A stretch of 64,000 bases of DNA from Luzula sylvatica (lineage: Eukaryota; Streptophyta; Magnoliopsida; Poales; Juncaceae): assembly GCA_946800325.1 (NCBI GenBank), contig OX326957.1, forward strand, positions 64,521,570 through 64,585,569, read 5' to 3'. How positions within the stretch are numbered: the stretch's first letter is position 1; every line of letters starts with the position of its first letter. A program made the position numbers and the translations under genes. Under the pieces are notes generated by a model. The model was not told the DNA's origin. It saw only the letters and a list, made by a program, of their open reading frames with translations, and ran no database searches. This document shows, in pieces, positions 32,174 to 43,780 of the stretch.

Positions 32174-35100
32174 GGGGGAATTTCTTGTATGTCCCTACGA
32201 AAACTATAAATATCAAATTTGTCTCTATAAAATTGTTAATATCACATATGTCCCTTGAAAACTCAACTTATATCAAATTGGTCTAAAATTAACTCATCGG
32301 TTAAACTTAACAGAATATTAGTACAATTACTAATTTACCCCTAGACCGATTAGATACCATTAGTAACCCTAAATCCTCCTCCTTCCTCTAGCGAGAGCTC
32401 CACTCCACTTCGAACAATACTCGCCAAAACTCTTCTGAAGCACGGAAAAGTTCATGGCTAACATGCGTGGAAAAACTCGTCTGAACCTTCCTTGATGAAC
32501 AAAACTCTTCCACGGCGGAGCTCACAGAGAACAAAAGGCAAAACTCTTCTGAATTTGGACAAATCGAACCAGTCACCATGCTAAACTCTCCAATTCAATT
32601 ATAGCAGGTATCCTCTCTCGAATATGTTTCGGATCTCGTCTCAGGAAATTACTTGCCCTATCATCATTAGTTCTTTACCTCCCTTGCCATGCCTCAAATC
32701 ATTAGTACATATTTCGACTGGATTACTCAATTAGACTGGGTTAGGTTCAATTAAAGTTTTAATTAGTTGCATTATGTTTAATTATACTTGATTCACATGG
32801 ATTAAGTTCAAATATCTACTTAATTATGATTAATTAAGGTTTAGACATCATTAGGGTCGAGTATAATTTTATTAATTTCAGTCGGAAGTTAACTAAAATA
32901 TAGATGCCTTAAAAAAGAAAGGGCCAGGCATTGCCGCATTGGTACATGACTACGTACCAGTTAATAGAAAAAATGCCTTGCCAAAGTGCCATACATTTCT
33001 TAAAAAAAGAGGCCTTAAGTTAACAAATTTCAATTGAAGCACTAATTAAGGATAAACACTGAAAAAAAGGGTCGGCATTGCTGCATTGGTACATGTCAGT
33101 CATAATATTCAAATAATTAACTTTTAACCTCCATTCGATCAATTTGCTGCGGTAACTTTATTAAAAACCCAAAATTGAGGCCTTGACTTTTGTATTTCGA
33201 TATTTGATAATATTTTTGTATGTTCGATATTTCAGACTCGATCAATAGAGGCAAATACACTAAAAGTTCAGGAATATACTAGGATGCATACATGTGCTCC
33301 ACAAGGAGAGCTTCTAGTAGGTTGGAACTTATAAAAAAACTAATGTTGATTTCTTCTTCTGGTATTATAATCATTTTGTTTGTTTGTTTTGTTGTTCTAT
33401 TTATTTTTTGGAGCTATTTTGTAAGATCATTTCTTTTTGGTAGCGTTCGAGAAATTGAAAGCAAAAAATGTAAGGTTTAGAAAGGCATGACATGGTTCTG
33501 AAATTTCAAGGTGTAATTTTGAGTTATTAGATAGTGAATCTGGCTTTAAGTTTGATTGTTACTTTTATAATTTTGATTATTTATTTCTATATTTTTTATG
33601 CAATAAGTTTGATAGTTGCTTTTTTAATTTTGATTATTTATTTCTATATTTTTATGCAACGATGTTGAACTTTCTTCATATTAAGTGTTAGAAAGAACAG
33701 GTAGCCGTTTTCTTTTATCAAGTTAATGAATTCAAAAATCAAAATAGTGATCTCAAGCTTGTGATAAATTTGATAAATTTCCATTGACACCGAGCCTTCT
33801 CGAATAGTGTCCGATTCATCCGTTCAGTAGATATTTCGGTTTTTACTTCCCACAAGCACAATCAATCAGAATTTTCATTACAAGGTGTGAAGTCATAACA
33901 TAGCATAGCATTATGATATATATTACATACTTCCAGATTAAAATTTATCCATTGAAACTAATTTACATCCACAAGTCCACAACACACACATCTATTACTT
34001 GACAACTAAAACAAATAATTAAGCTAGAACATCCTAAATAATTAAGGAGCATTCCCGGCCAATTCAAACTCAAAAAAATAAAAAAAATAAACATTCCCGG
34101 CCAGTTTAATCTCCCTCTACTTCTCAGCCACTTATTCATCATATTCTTTCATTTCCTTTGATCATCAATACTGCAAAAAACAGACCCATCACCAAACGTT
34201 GATTCAATTGATGCTCAATTAAGGAATTGAAGGGAAAGGGGGTTTATCATTTTAAGTACAACATCGTGAACGGGAAAGAACAGGAAAGTCTTTGGACAAT
34301 TTGATTAGCATTTATGAATCAATGGAAGTTTGTCCGACATGAAAAGAGACGTAACTAGCACTCTTTGATGGCCCTGGCCCTCCGACATGTGAAATCCACC
34401 ATCTGGAAATACAAAAACAAAATATTCAATATTTTCTTATTAAGTTAAAAAACAAAACCAAATCATTTTTTGTGTTTTAGTAAGTTCAATATGACAATCC
34501 ACCCAGTATATTTGAATCATGGCGAGTCAGCCAAGAGTATTATTTTCTGTGTTACAATTCATCACAAATTAGGGGATGTTTTGGGTTATTTAATTGCAAA
34601 AACATCCATTATAACTCTTAAGCTCATAAAATTGAACTATTAGGAACATATTTTAGAACGAGCAGAGCAAGGTATAGTTTGGCAATCATGACAAAATTAA
34701 GGGCTACATTTGGCTGATCTTGGGATTAATTAGGGGCTTTTGAGGCAGTCACATCAAAATTATTCAAATTCAACAATTCACAGATGATTTGGAGGCAATT
34801 AGACAAACTCTATGAAACAAATTAGAAATTTGTGGCGAAATTAAAAGAAATAACCGAGAATGAACACATTTTCACATCTTAACTGTTGAAAAAAGAACCT
34901 GTTGGTTTAGATTTTCTTCGTTCCACTCTGTTGGTTCTTGGCTTTCTCTATCAGTCGGTTATTGGCTTTTTTCTCTCAGCCGCATATCGGCTTCTTAACC
35001 AATGGATCTGGTGGCAGTTCGAGGCTTCTTTCTCGTCGAAATTTAGGGTTTTGGCTTATCTTTCTATGGCGCCCAGTTTATCTTGCTTTATTTTTTCCAA

Positions 35101-35425
35101 AAATCTTTTGGATGTAGTTGGATATGGCTGGTTCATATCATTATTGGGGTTAGAATTAGAAAGGGTATTTTAGTCCTACAAATTTATAATTAGGAATTTA
35201 AGTATAGTTAATAATTATAAATTATGGTAAATTGGATGGTAAGTTAACGGTTTGGATATATTTGATATTATATTATTTTTAAATGGACATATTTGATAAT
35301 TTTAAGTTTTGAAAGGATAAATTTGTAAGTATTATAGTTTTTAAAGGACATATATGATATTAGTAATTTTAGGGGGACAAATTTGATATTTTAAATTTTT
35401 GAAGGGACATACGTGAAATTGCCCC
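32174..35425. mobile_element. Mutator-like element (3,252 bp), possible Pack-MULE
   Basis: Left end GGGGGAATTTCTTGTATGTC; right end, inverted, GGGGCAATTTCACGTATGTC. The inverted repeats run for over 110 bp (words ATATCAAATTTGTC and ATATCACATATGTCC on both). The 9-bp duplication TTATTTTTA is exact (32165-32173 and 35426-35434). No transposase frame is visible. The interior includes an exon-like piece on the minus strand at 34403-34312 and a leader-like stretch (34890-35070), hinting at captured gene parts. Its left end abuts the right end of the previous Mutator-like element. Confidence 0.88.
34312..34403 (-). pseudogene. Exon-like fragment inside the Mutator-like element
   Basis: On the minus strand an acceptor-like TTTCCAG precedes a frame ending ISHVGGPGPSKSASYVSF, then HVGQTSIDS and a stop. 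It has the look of a last coding exon with 3' untranslated DNA after it. I do not recognise the parent gene. It could be chance. Confidence 0.25.
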
Positions 35426-35434
35426 TTATTTTTA

Positions 35435-35684
35435 ACAGATAATAAAACATACTCGTAAAATAATATTATTATAGATAATATAATTTTAGTAAAAAAAGTA
35501 TGACAACAACAAGTAATGTATCATTATTATTCTGATAATACTTATGTATGCATTACACCTATTATTTCATGTTTTATTACATCAATCATTATATAATTCT
35601 ATTAAAATTTACGAAAAACACGATCAAAACTATATATGATATCATTTTGATAGAAAATATATATTATTAATTATCTAGTAGTAA
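35435..35684. other. A+T-rich spacer between two Mutator-like elements
   Basis: 250 bp, no gene or repeat recognised. Confidence 0.5.
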
Positions 35685-35693
35685 TTAAAATAA

Positions 35694-37210
35694 GGAAAAA
35701 TTCACTGTTTACACACGAAAAAAAAAAATTACGAAAATACACACGTTTCTAAAATAATTCCAAAAATACACAATGGCGGAGTTTGTAACTCCGCCATATT
35801 AAAAAATGGCGGAGTTTGTAACTCCGCCATTTTTTACTTCGTTAATTTGCACTTAAGCCATGCAATTGTGTTTAGATTATTTGGCGGAATTTGTAATTCC
35901 GCCAAATTTTGTTTTGCAATTAAAAATTGATATTTGCTCCCAAATTTTACCATAACATGATTTATGTTCTAAATTAGTATATTTAATTAAAATAATAACT
36001 AGTCCATGTTGGCTGTTAACTTAATACGTAATTAATAATTATTCTAATTCATAAATTTGAATAAATTTTACTGAATATTTAATTATATTTCTTAATTATC
36101 AACATAATTGAACGTAATAACTATATAATGGATAATTCGGCGGGTACATTTTGGAGTAGAATAATTTTTTTTTAATATCCGACACAACCACGTGACAAGT
36201 TTGAAAAAAATATATAAAAAATTTATTCTACTCCAAAATGTACCCGCCGAATTATCCATTATTTAGTTATCACGTTCAATTATGTTGATAATTAAGATAT
36301 ATAATTAAATATTCAGTAAAATTTATTCAAATTTAAGTATTCGAATAATTATTAATTACGTATTAAGTTAACAACTAACATATATTGGTTATTATTTTAA
36401 TTAAATATACTAATTTTGAACATAGATAATGTTGTGGTAAAATTCAAAAACAAATACCAAATTTTATCAAAATATGATCTATGTTCAAAATTAGTATATT
36501 TAATTAAAATAATAACCAATATATGTTAGTTGTTAACTTAATACGTAATTAATAATTATTCGAATACTTAAATTTGAATAAATTTTACTGAATATTTAAT
36601 TATATATCTTAATTATCAACATAATTGAACGTGATAACTAAATAATGAATAATTCGGCGGGTACATTTTGGAGCAGAATAATTTTTTTATATATTTTTTT
36701 CAAACTTGTCACGTGGTGTGTCGGATATTAAAAAAAAAATATTCTACTCCAAAATGTACCCGCCGAATTATCCATTATATAGTTATTACGTTCAATTATG
36801 TTGATAATTAAGAAATATAATTAAATATTCAGTAAAATTTATTCAAATTTATGAATTCGAATAATTATTAATTACGTATTAAGTTAACAGCCAACATGTA
36901 CTAATTATTATTTTAATTAAATATACTAATTTATAACATAAATCATGTTATGGTAAAATTTGGGAGCAAATATCAATTTTTAATTGAAAAATAAAATTTG
37001 GCGGAATTACAAATTCCGCCAAATAATATAACATAGTTAGCAGGCTTAAGTGCAAATTAACGAAGTAAAAAATGGCGGAGTTACAAACTCCGCCATTTTT
37101 TAATTTGGCGGAGTTACAAACTCCGCCATTGTGTATTTTTGGAATTATTTTAGAAACGTGTGTATTTTCGTAATTTTTGTTTTTTTCGTGTGTAAACAGT
37201 GAATTTTTCC
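35694..37210. mobile_element. Fold-back Mutator-like element (1,517 bp) with doubled palindromic core
   Basis: Ends GGAAAAATTCACTGTTTACA on both sides, inverted. The flanks TTAAAATAA (35685-35693) and TTGAAATAA (37211-37219) match at 8 of 9. The two halves are near-mirror images over their whole length. Each half contains paired GGCGGAGTT(TG/AC)(TA/AA)ACTCCGCC palindromes (35774-35834 and 37071-37130) and an internal hairpin (36127-36262 and 36643-36778) with arms AATTCGGCGGGTACATTTTG. The structure is thus an inverted repeat of inverted repeats. No coding. Confidence 0.9.
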
Positions 37211-37386
37211 TTGAAATAAACGAATCATAGTAAAAAATATTTCAGATCATATTATATTGTATTTCAAAATTTATATTTTTATATTTAATATATGCTTTAT
37301 TTGTATTTAATATGGTAACTTCACTTTCATTTTATTAATTTTATAAACTTTTAATATTAATTTTTGTAGCAAAGCAAAATATAATA

Positions 37387-38523
37387 GGGAAATTTTACTG
37401 TTTAGACAGGATTAGTTTCGTATTATCAAAAATAGACCAATTAGTTTCAAAATTTGAGAAATAACACTCTCGACCTTTGAAAAGTCGAGAGTTTGCTAAA
37501 ATGCTCGACCTTTCAAAAGTCGAGCATCTTAATACCCTAAACACCCCCATTTGCAGACTTAACAGAGTAATTAGGGTCCCATTTTGCCACCTCACCTGTT
37601 CGACTTTTGAAAAGTCGGTAGTCTGTGCCATGTCACCCGTTCGACTTTTGAAAGGTTGAGGAGAATCAAACATGGAAATTTTCATCTAACCCCCTTAATT
37701 TTCTTTAATTTGCAAAAATTCCCTAACTAAACAAGACCCCCTAACTTTTCTTGAATTTGCAATTAAACCCCTCTAGGGGTATTTCATGGAATTGCTATTT
37801 TTTTGGGACCAAAATACCCCTATATTTTTTATATAAATTTTTTATTTAATTTTAGTTATTATGATAAAATATATAATAAATAAAAAATTAAAATTATGTA
37901 TGTAAAATATATAATTTAAGCCGCTCAAAATTTTAATTTTTATTTATGCCGCTCAAAATTATGTATGTAAAATATATAATTTAAGCCGCTCAAAATTATG
38001 TATGTAAAATACATAATTTTAATTTTTTATTTATTATATATTTTATCATAATAACTAAAATTAAATAAAAAATATATATAAAAAATATAGGGGTATTTTG
38101 GTCCCAAAAAAATAGCAATTCCATGAAATACCCCTAGAGGGGTTTAATTGCAAATTCAAGAAAAGTTAGGGGGTCTTGTTTAGTTAGGGAATTTTTGCAA
38201 ATTAAAGAAAATTAAGGGGGTTAGATGAAAATTTCCATGTTTGATTCCCCTCAACCTTTCAAAAGTCGAACGGGTGACATGGCACAGACTACCGACTTTT
38301 CAAAAGTCGAACAGGTGAGGTGGCAAAATGGGACCCTAATTACTCTGTTAAGTCTGCAAATGGGGGTGTTTAGGGTATTAAGATGCTCGACTTTTGAAAG
38401 GTCGAGCATTTTAGCAAACTCTCGACTTTTCAAAGGTCGAGAGTGTTATTTCTCAAATTTTGAAACTAATTGGTCTATTTTTGGTAATACGAAACTAATC
38501 CTGTCTAAACAGTAAAATTTTCC
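37387..38523. mobile_element. Fold-back Mutator-like element (1,137 bp) upstream of TIM23
   Basis: Ends GGRAAATTTTACTGTTTAGA on both sides, inverted. The 9-bp duplication AATATAATA is exact (37378-37386 and 38524-38532). The arms are nearly identical for about 500 bp each, separated by a short centre with three copies of AAGCCGCTCAAAATT-like text. Each arm has four CGACYTTTSAAAAGTCG palindromes (37469-37489, 37503-37527 and two between 37598 and 37662 on the left). The identical 96-codon frames in the two arms are a result of the symmetry, not genes. The right end is about 205 bp before the TIM23 start codon. Confidence 0.93.
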
Positions 38524-38532
38524 AATATAATA

Positions 38533-38728
38533 TTAGGCAGTATTTTAAAATTGTATTTTTTTTTCTTATGTACAAGCTGCATAGAGGCGCGTGAATTGCA
38601 CACGTGCTATGGCACGAACCTAAAGTCAGATCAACATTAATAAACTTCACTTTCCCACTCTCTCTCTCTCTCTGACGGTGTAAATTTCCGTCAAAAACCC
38701 TAAACCCCTGACAAACCCTAGTTCTACA
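38533..38728 (+). promoter_or_regulatory. TIM23 proximal promoter and leader
   Basis: 196 bp between the transposon and the ATG. Contains a CT repeat (38659-38673) and telo-box motifs AAAACCCTAAACCC (38694-38707) and AAACCCTAG (38713-38721) in the leader, typical of plant nuclear genes for mitochondrial and ribosomal proteins. Confidence 0.55.
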
Positions 38729-39307
38729 ATGGCCGATCCAAGAATCTACAACTCCGGCAACGCCTCTTCCGAACGCCGGGAGACTTCTGATCGCCGACCT
38801 TACAACCCGTATCAGGATCTAAACATCCCGTATCGCTCTTTATACGATCTCCCGACCTCTCCCGAATACCTCTTCCAGGAAGAATCTCTTGCTCAGCGTC
38901 GATCCTGGGGTGAGAATCTCACGTACTACACTGGCATCGGCTACCTCGGAGGATCCATCGCCGGAGCAGCCGTGGGCCTCCGCAGTGCAGCCGCCGCCGC
39001 CGAGCTGGGGGATTCTGCGAAGATCCGTGCGAACCGTGTGTTGAACTCATGTGGTCAAGAAGGGAGGAGGATGGGGAATCGAATGGGAGTGATCGGGCTG
39101 CTCTTCGCCGGTATGGAGAGCGGATTGATCGGGTTGAGAGATACCGATGATTGGATCAATACAGTGATTGCGGGTCTCGGTACGGGCACGGTTTTCAAAG
39201 CAGCAAATGGGGTTCGATCCGCGGCTGTTGCCGGAGCTCTTGGGGGTTTGATGGCTGCCGGAGCTGTTGCTGGACGGCAGGTAATGAAGAGATACGTGCC
39301 GATTTGA
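38729..39307 (+). CDS. TIM23: Mitochondrial import inner membrane translocase subunit TIM23
   Basis: Channel-forming subunit of the TIM23 complex in the mitochondrial inner membrane, which passes presequence proteins to the matrix. Intronless, 192 residues; Arabidopsis isoforms are about 188. The N-terminal 60 residues are the hydrophilic intermembrane-space part (NPYQDLNIPYRSLYDLPTSP). The Tim17/22/23 domain follows, with four glycine-rich membrane segments, the first being GIGYLGGSIAGAAVGL (69-84). The PRAT signature fits exactly: G123-x2-F126-x10-R137-x3-D141-x6-A148-G149-x3-G153. Intronless structure is usual for plant TIM23 genes. A fold-back transposon sits just upstream and leaves about 200 bp of native promoter. 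Confidence 0.96.
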   Translation: MADPRIYNSGNASSERRETSDRRPYNPYQDLNIPYRSLYDLPTSPEYLFQEESLAQRRSWGENLTYYTGIGYLGGSIAGAAVGLRSAAAAAELGDSAKIRANRVLNSCGQEGRRMGNRMGVIGLLFAGMESGLIGLRDTDDWINTVIAGLGTGTVFKAANGVRSAAVAGALGGLMAAGAVAGRQVMKRYVPI

Positions 39308-40071
39308 ATAACGGGTTATTGGGTTTTGCGATGTTAGGGTTTAGGAGGGTTTCTTTAAGCCGGTTGTAATGTGATAAAAGTTTTTTACTTTGCTATTATA
39401 GAATGGTTATTTGAACTAAGTTTAAACAAATGGTATTAATTAAGCTTATTTTCTCTGATCATTACTGATAATTCAGTAGTTGAGTAATTCACAAACTAAT
39501 TATAGTTTGGAATTTTCAGTAATGCAAAATTTTGTTTATTTCGGAGGTTTCGACATTTTATAGGGACAATAATGAAAATTATTTGGGATAAATGCAGATT
39601 CTAATAGAATTGCAACTTAATTTTGGCAGTATGTAGTTTTTAGAATTATCCATTTTGTTACTATTTCATGATTTGAAAAAAAAACTTATGATCAACATTA
39701 TTAAAAGTAAGTGATAATACATCAAATTAAAATCCTAACTAAGTTTACCTGTAAATTTTTTTCAAAAACAACTAGATTAACTTATGGGCTTAGTGTCAGG
39801 CCCAAGCCATCACACTTTTTTATAAGTAGATGGGCAGATCTAGATGCACATGGTCCACGCTGGCCATGCACGTTTGGTCCTCTATCTCATCTCGCCCAAT
39901 CTGGTTAACACGTGTTGCATTGTCAAGTCATCCATCTAATCTTAGAAGTAACCACCACATCCGTATTTCTCCATGCCCCTTTCTTTCTTCCTCCACTGTT
40001 TCTCTCCTACCAAATTTCTTGCTGAACGTAGCTTGATTTGGGATCCAATTGAATAATTGAAGAAGAGGGGA
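39308..40071. other. Intergenic between TIM23 and F-box gene
   Basis: TIM23 3' untranslated region, A+T-rich spacer and F-box promoter. 39795-39815 reads GTCAGGCCCAAGCC, a site II-like motif. No repeats recognised. Confidence 0.45.
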
Positions 40072-40737
40072 ATGGAGGGATTGCCACTGGAGATCTGTTT
40101 CGGAATTTTTCAATTGTTGGATCACCAAAGCCTTGCTAATGCTAATCAAGGTTTCTTTCTCTCTGTTTTCGTCCCTTCTTTTTTGCAATTAGCCCCATTT
40201 TCGAGCTTAAAATTGCTAAAATTGTTGGTTTCTCATGATTTATTGGAAAATATCAAAACAATTATGTAAAAAAACAGTGAGCAAAAAGTGGAGGAAATTA
40301 GCATCTGAAAATTCATTATGGTCCGACCTATTCAAAGAAAGATGGGGAGAAGACTCGGCCGAATTTTACGCCCCGCAAGAACCCAAAACTTGGAAGGATG
40401 TATACACCGTGCAAGACCGTTGTGATCGTTACGGATTGTAAGCCATCAGATCCTAATTTCTCTTCCTTAATTCTCAATTAAACCAACCTTCTTAATTAAA
40501 GCTGAAGAAAAAAATTCTCTTAATTTCAGAGGGTTGAAGATAATAAGAGAAGGAAATGATTATTATCTCATTCATAAAGGTGACATCGAAAGGCATCTCG
40601 GTTCGTCTAGAGACAAGGGAACAAATGGAAAACAAACGACTCAACGGGACGAGGGATCGGCTATTTCTGATCGGCTCTTGTTTTTCCTCGGTGATCTCGA
40701 AGTAGCTTGTGCCAATGCCAAGCGCGCCAAAGTCTGA
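40072..40737 (+). CDS. Small F-box protein
   Basis: Probable substrate receptor of an SCF ubiquitin ligase. Exons 40072-40150, 40278-40437 and 40530-40737 join in frame to 148 residues. The F-box motif occupies the first 50 residues: MEGLPLEICFGIFQLLDHQS, LANANQ across the first splice, then VSKKWRKLASENSLWSDLFKERWG. The rest is short and lacks LRR, Kelch or WD repeats. It has a conserved-looking block (TWKDVYTVQDRCDRYGL, then GLKIIREGNDYYLIHKG). A frame upstream starts only at a TTG, so the ATG at 40072 is preferred. Target unknown. The small size is like some plant F-box-only genes and not clearly a truncation. Confidence 0.85.
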
Positions 40738-41230
40738 ATAATTTATGCATAATGTTTATAGTTAGTTCATGATATTATTTGTGCAGTATTTAGTCTCTTG
40801 TCAGTATGTGATTATTGGTTTTGTGCAGTATATATTTTACCATTCATTCTTAGCAATGCTATAGTGGCCGCTATAACGGTTTCGAGACTAAAATACACTG
40901 CTACAATTTTGAGGTGTTATCGTAGCGTATAGCTGTCATAGTTGATCGTGGTGCCAAATTTGTTTTTAATTTGATATGTTTTATTTAATTTTAACATTAA
41001 ACCGATTGTTAAAATGTTTTACTTTGATATTGTCTTATTTGCTAATTTGGAACATCAGGGTTTCGTATTCTAATTTTAAAAATTGGTGTGTTGTTTTACT
41101 AATCCCAATTTTAAAAATTGGTGTGTTGTTTTGATTTTAAAAATTTGGAACATCATATTTTTTGTATTATTTCTGTTTTTAGACGTGCCAGACATTTTAA
41201 ATGTGTGGCATATATTTAATATGCATGTCG
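40738..41230. other. 3' flank of the F-box gene, no other feature
   Basis: Non-coding. A short direct repeat of AATTTTAAAAATTGGTGTGTTGTTTT occurs twice between 41069 and 41132. A TIR-like phrase ATAGTGGCCGCTATAACGG (40861) recalls the 55181 element. Confidence 0.4.
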
Positions 41231-41238
41231 TGTAAATT

Positions 41239-42180
41239 TAGGGGTGTCAACGGGGCGGATATTGTCCCGAACCGTATCCGAAGAAATATCCGGATCCGTT
41301 TTACGGGTCTGGAACCGGATCTAGAAGCTAAATTTTTGATGGATCCAGACATGGATCCGGATACTATCCGGATCCGAATAAAATTTATAAACGGGTATCC
41401 GTTTTGTTAAAATCATAATCTCATTAATGGTAATATCTAATAGACAATAACTATATTTTAATTCATAGTAATGCTTAATAATCAATAATCACTTTTATAT
41501 ATATATATAATTTATTTTAAAATTACAAAATAATCAAGGCTTGAATTCTATAAATAATATTAAATTATTATATATCCGTTTTAATATCCGAATAGGATCC
41601 GCATCCATATCCGTATCCGACAATATCCGAACCGTATCCATATCCGTTTAATATCCGAACCGTATCCGGATCAGATAGTATCGTATCCGGATTTCCGCCA
41701 AGCATCCACCAAGCGCCTGCCATGCCCGCCGAGCGTCTGCCAAGTCGATTTTTACAAGTTTTTTTTTGGGCCGAATTTTTTTTGGGCAAAAATTTTCAAA
41801 TTTTTACATTTTTTTTTGCCATTTATTTATTTATTTTTTAGATTTTTACAAGAATTTGATTTTGTGATTTAAATTGTGGATTTTGTTTTTGTGATAATCT
41901 TATGTTATTATACATTTTATTATGTTATTTGGACATTTTTATATTATTTAAATTATCATTTAAGGTTACGTGGTGTAGTGTAGTTTTTTAGTTAAATTAT
42001 ATTCGAGACTTATTTAAAAATTATGATTTATATTTTAGTTTAATTAATTTTGATATTAAATATGTAAAAAAATAAAATCCGTCTAGACCCGTCGAGATTC
42101 CCGATTAGTCCCGATTAATCATCCTTGACGCTTGATGCCCCCCTCCGACTAGCGAGCGCCGAGCGATTTCTGTAACATTG
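41239..42180. mobile_element. Chimeric hAT remnant
   Basis: Left end TAGGGGTGTCAACGGGGCGG with CCGGATCCG sub-end words, like the element at 30474-31031. From about 41690 the sequence switches to the 15652-16372 family (ATTTCCGCCAAGC, then CCGATTAATCATCCTTG) and ends GCGATTTCTGTAACATTG at 42180. The flanks do not match (TGTAAATT and TCTACATA). Two unrelated hAT families appear joined, each missing one end. Confidence 0.65.
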
Positions 42181-43780
42181 TCTACATATAATAGGTATAA
42201 ATATAATATACAATTTTTAAGTACAAACAATATATGTTTGGTATATACTTTCTGAAATATACAGTTTTAGATATACAATATATTTTTTAGATGTGTGATT
42301 GTTTTTTTAGATGTGTCGGATATCTTTTAAAATGTGTGATAAGTATTTTTAATTGCAATATATATTTTTGAAAAATATGATTATTATACATTTTTTAATT
42401 GAATTATATTTTTCTGAAAATATTCACTATATATATACATTTAATAGAATTTTGTACTGAATAGGTTTTTAACTTTTTATGCATGACAATTATATTTTTT
42501 AATTTTTATCAACAATTTAAACTTTTACTTAAATATCAAGTACCTTAACTAAATATCATGAGGAGTTCTATCATACACCATTTTTTGCTTATGATACACT
42601 CATTTTCAAGGGTATTTTGTGTAATTATTAATTAATGAGTATTTAAAATAATTTTTCAAGTGTATTTATCAATAAATTATGTGCTAAGTAGGAAATTTGA
42701 ATTGTTCATGAAAGAAAAAATATCTATAAAAAAAAAAATGTATGATATACCTTTTTAAATACCCAAAATACCCTTTTGAAATTGTGTATGATAGAACTCC
42801 CCAAATATCATATCTTTTTTTTCCTAATATACTTTTGAAGTAAAACTACACACAACATTGTTAAAAAGAAACACCATGTATCGCTGCTTAGTTGGTGACT
42901 CGCAAACTGGCGAAAAATTGCCGGCGACAATTATTTATTCCTTTTTGTTTGTTTTATCACACGTACAAAGGAAATTTACATGCATCCATTACTACCCTAA
43001 AAACATTGCTATTCACACTTAAAATTGTAATTTACTTTACTACCCTATAAATTGGCTAGAAAAACAATATTTTATTTTTATACATTGTACAATTAAAGTT
43101 GAAAATTGCTAATTACTTTACTTGCCTGGATGATGAATGTACAATTAAAGTTGAAAATTGCTAATTACTTTACTTGCTTGAATGATGAATGTACAATTAA
43201 AGTTGATCTTGGAGAATAATCTTTTTATCTGTAAAGTTGAACTATCTTGGAGTCATAGTAAAGGTTTTGCCAGGCACTAATCAGAGTGTTAAGTCAGCTA
43301 AGATGAAGTGTGAATCCAGTGATTCGAAATGTTTACTTTCCTACCAAAGATAGTAACTTTACAGCTCAAATTATTATTTCTGCCCCCTTCCTAAATAATC
43401 GACAATAGTTCGTGATTTCTTGTACTGGAAAATAAAACATAAGAAAACCAATAAACAAGAAAGAAAAATTAGGTTTAAACAATTTGCAGGAAATGAACCG
43501 GCCATTTACCATATTACTGTTCTGCACTAATAATATAAAATAGCAAAATCGTAGTATTCTCTGAACATAGTAAAAGAAAAAAAATGAATAGACGGAGATA
43601 TAAAACTAGCATTCTTTTAACATCCAAAAAAAAAAAAAATATTAATACCGAATAACTAGAAGAAAATTGACTAGATAAGAAAGATATTACATACTTATAT
43701 AGGTAACCACCAATGAAGCTCTATCCTTTCTTCGTTAGTAGAAAAGCCTCTTACATATACTATACTTCTCGATGTTCGAA
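42181..43780. other. Intergenic, no gene; short tandem repeat
   Basis: A+T-rich. 42550-42600 and, inverted, 42740-42800 share words for a small fold-back (CTATCATACAC and GTGTATGATAG). A 52-bp tandem repeat lies at 43087-43206. Nothing coding. Confidence 0.5.
43087..43206 (+). repeat. 52-bp tandem repeat, just over two units
   Basis: Units start at 43087, 43139 and (partial) 43191 with GTACAATTAAAGTTG. The two full units differ at two positions. Confidence 0.9.

Noticed and set aside
37395..38515. Two identical 96-codon frames in opposite directions
   Set aside because: They are the two mirror arms of the fold-back Mutator-like element, so identity follows from the inverted repeat and not from coding selection.
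37387..38523. CRISPR-like array suggested by repeated short palindromes
   Set aside because: Plant nuclear context, palindromes at irregular spacing without unique spacers, inside a transposon with 9-bp duplications.
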